From positions 6,486-13,858 of the forward strand of contig DOHD01000008.1 of the NCBI GenBank assembly GCA_003535455.1: a stretch of 7,373 nt of DNA, given 5' to 3'. Made by a program: the position numbers and the translations under genes. Below the pieces are notes generated by a model that worked only from the letters and a program-made list of their open reading frames with translations, was not told the origin of the DNA and made no database searches. Below, piece after piece: positions 6,657 through 7,373 of this stretch; within the stretch, counting starts at the first letter, position 1, and each line of letters starts with the position of its first letter. The stretch is from Acidimicrobium sp. GTDB taxonomy: Bacteria > Actinomycetota > Acidimicrobiia > Acidimicrobiales > Ilumatobacteraceae.

Positions 6657-7373
6657 GACAAGCCGACGATTTCACCGTTCGCGTCGAAGTCGATTATCGC
6701 TGCAGCAGGTTTCGTGCCGAGACCCGGCATTGTTCGCATATCGCCACAAATTGGATAGACAAAACCTGCGCCGATCGATGCTCGCACTTCACGCACGTTC
6801 AATGTGTGACCCGTCGGGGCGCCACGCAACGAAGCATCACCAGAAATCGACAAATGGGTCTTGGCGACACAGATTGGCAATTTCGCAAAGCCATTGTCTG
6901 TGTAGTTCTTGATTTGCTTGCTCGCAAGACTCGTATATTCGACTTTCGCTGCGCCGTAAATAGTCGTCGCAATCTTTTCGATTTTCTCTTTGAGTGACGC
7001 CTCATCTGGATACAAGAAATGAAACGAGTTCTTATCGTTGCATGCCTCGACAACAGCGTTGGCGAGATCTTTTGCACCAGCGCCACCATCGGCGAAGTGA
7101 GAACAAATTGCAACACGGGCACCGGCACCCTCGGCAATTTTTCGAATCGCTTCGTGTTCTGATTTGTGATCGGTCGGAAAGCTGTTGATTGCCACAACCG
7201 GCGAAACGCCATGCGCCTTCACGTTTTCAATTTGCTTGACCAAGTTTGCTGCACCCGCAATCACATCATCTGGGTTTTCTTTGAGCAAATCTTCTGGCAA
7301 CGCCTTGCCGGCAACAATCTTGTACTTGCCCGAGTGTGCTTTAAGCGCACGAACGGTTGCGACTAGAACGGCC
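6653..7373 (-). CDS. fhs: Formate-tetrahydrofolate ligase (10-formyl-THF synthetase), C-terminal part
   Basis: Fhs joins formate to THF using ATP, or runs in reverse to make ATP when one-carbon units are oxidised. 239 C-terminal residues are visible of a family usually about 555-560 aa long; the rest lies beyond the right edge, and the reading frame stays open to position 7372. Family blocks are VAINSFPTDHKSEHEAI (about 58-74 of the visible part), FADGGAGAKDL (92-102), AKTHLSISGDASLRGAPTGH (169-188) and VREVRASIGAGF (191-202), followed closely by PICGDMRTMPGL, the folate/nucleotide-site region. It ends in GEIVGLS. The gene ends in TGA sharing bases with the folD ATG. Its presence ahead of FolD and corrinoid genes supports a one-carbon module. 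The identification is very secure; the direction of flux is inference. Confidence 0.97.
   Translation of the reverse strand, partial: AVLVATVRALKAHSGKYKIVAGKALPEDLLKENPDDVIAGAANLVKQIENVKAHGVSPVVAINSFPTDHKSEHEAIRKIAEGAGARVAICSHFADGGAGAKDLANAVVEACNDKNSFHFLYPDEASLKEKIEKIATTIYGAAKVEYTSLASKQIKNYTDNGFAKLPICVAKTHLSISGDASLRGAPTGHTLNVREVRASIGAGFVYPICGDMRTMPGLGTKPAAAIIDFDANGEIVGLS

Larger units (their letters stand above)
1..7373 (-). other. Putative one-carbon / corrinoid methyl-transfer operon
   Basis: Eight consecutive genes share the minus strand with junctions of -4, -4 (if the TTG start is right), 64, 13, 33, 33 and 8 bp. Such spacing is typical of one transcript. The order is fhs, folD, choline dehydrogenase-like, corrinoid protein, DUF1638, Virulence_fact, MeTr, ASKHA ferredoxin. 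All products with known functions belong to tetrahydrofolate one-carbon chemistry, corrinoid methyl transfer or choline oxidation. The promoter must lie to the right of the window and the operon continues past the left edge. I see no convincing internal promoter or terminator. Operon structure is inferred from spacing only. Confidence 0.75.

Overview
The window is a dense run of eight bacterial genes, all on the minus strand. It therefore reads from the right edge (first gene) to the left edge (last gene). Both edge genes are cut: the formate-tetrahydrofolate ligase lacks its N-terminus and the corrinoid-activating ASKHA ferredoxin lacks its C-terminus. The sequence has moderate G+C and uses GTG and TTG as well as ATG starts. 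No taxonomic marker is present. The style of the choline dehydrogenase, FolD and ligase proteins suggests an aquatic Actinomycetota-like bacterium (for example Acidimicrobiia), but this is a low-confidence impression and an alphaproteobacterial or other aquatic lineage is possible.

Order of transcription: fhs C-terminal part (7373-6653); folD (6656-5778, ATGA overlap); a choline-dehydrogenase-type GMC oxidoreductase (5781-4123, probable TTGA overlap); a 64-bp gap; an MttC/MtbC-type corrinoid protein (4058-3333, GTG start); a DUF1638 protein (3319-2708); a small 'Virulence_fact' family protein (2674-2300, GTG start); a methyltetrahydrofolate:corrinoid methyltransferase (2266-1364); and a RACo-like 2Fe-2S/ASKHA reductive activator (1355 to beyond position 1). 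The gaps are 8 to 64 bp, so one polycistronic unit is likely. No RNA genes, mobile elements, CRISPR arrays or intergenic stretches above 64 bp were seen.

Together the genes describe a corrinoid-dependent methyl-transfer and one-carbon oxidation module. An unseen substrate:corrinoid methyltransferase (MttB/MtgB type) would load a methyl group onto the corrinoid protein. The MeTr would pass it to tetrahydrofolate, and the ASKHA ferredoxin would rescue corrinoid that has become oxidised to Co(II). After an unseen methylene-THF reductase step, FolD and Fhs would take the carbon to formate with ATP gain, or run in the assimilatory direction. The choline dehydrogenase suggests that the methyl donor is glycine betaine made from choline. 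DUF1638 and Virulence_fact sit between the corrinoid protein and its methyltransferase; I know of no assigned function for either, and they are the least understood part of the locus.
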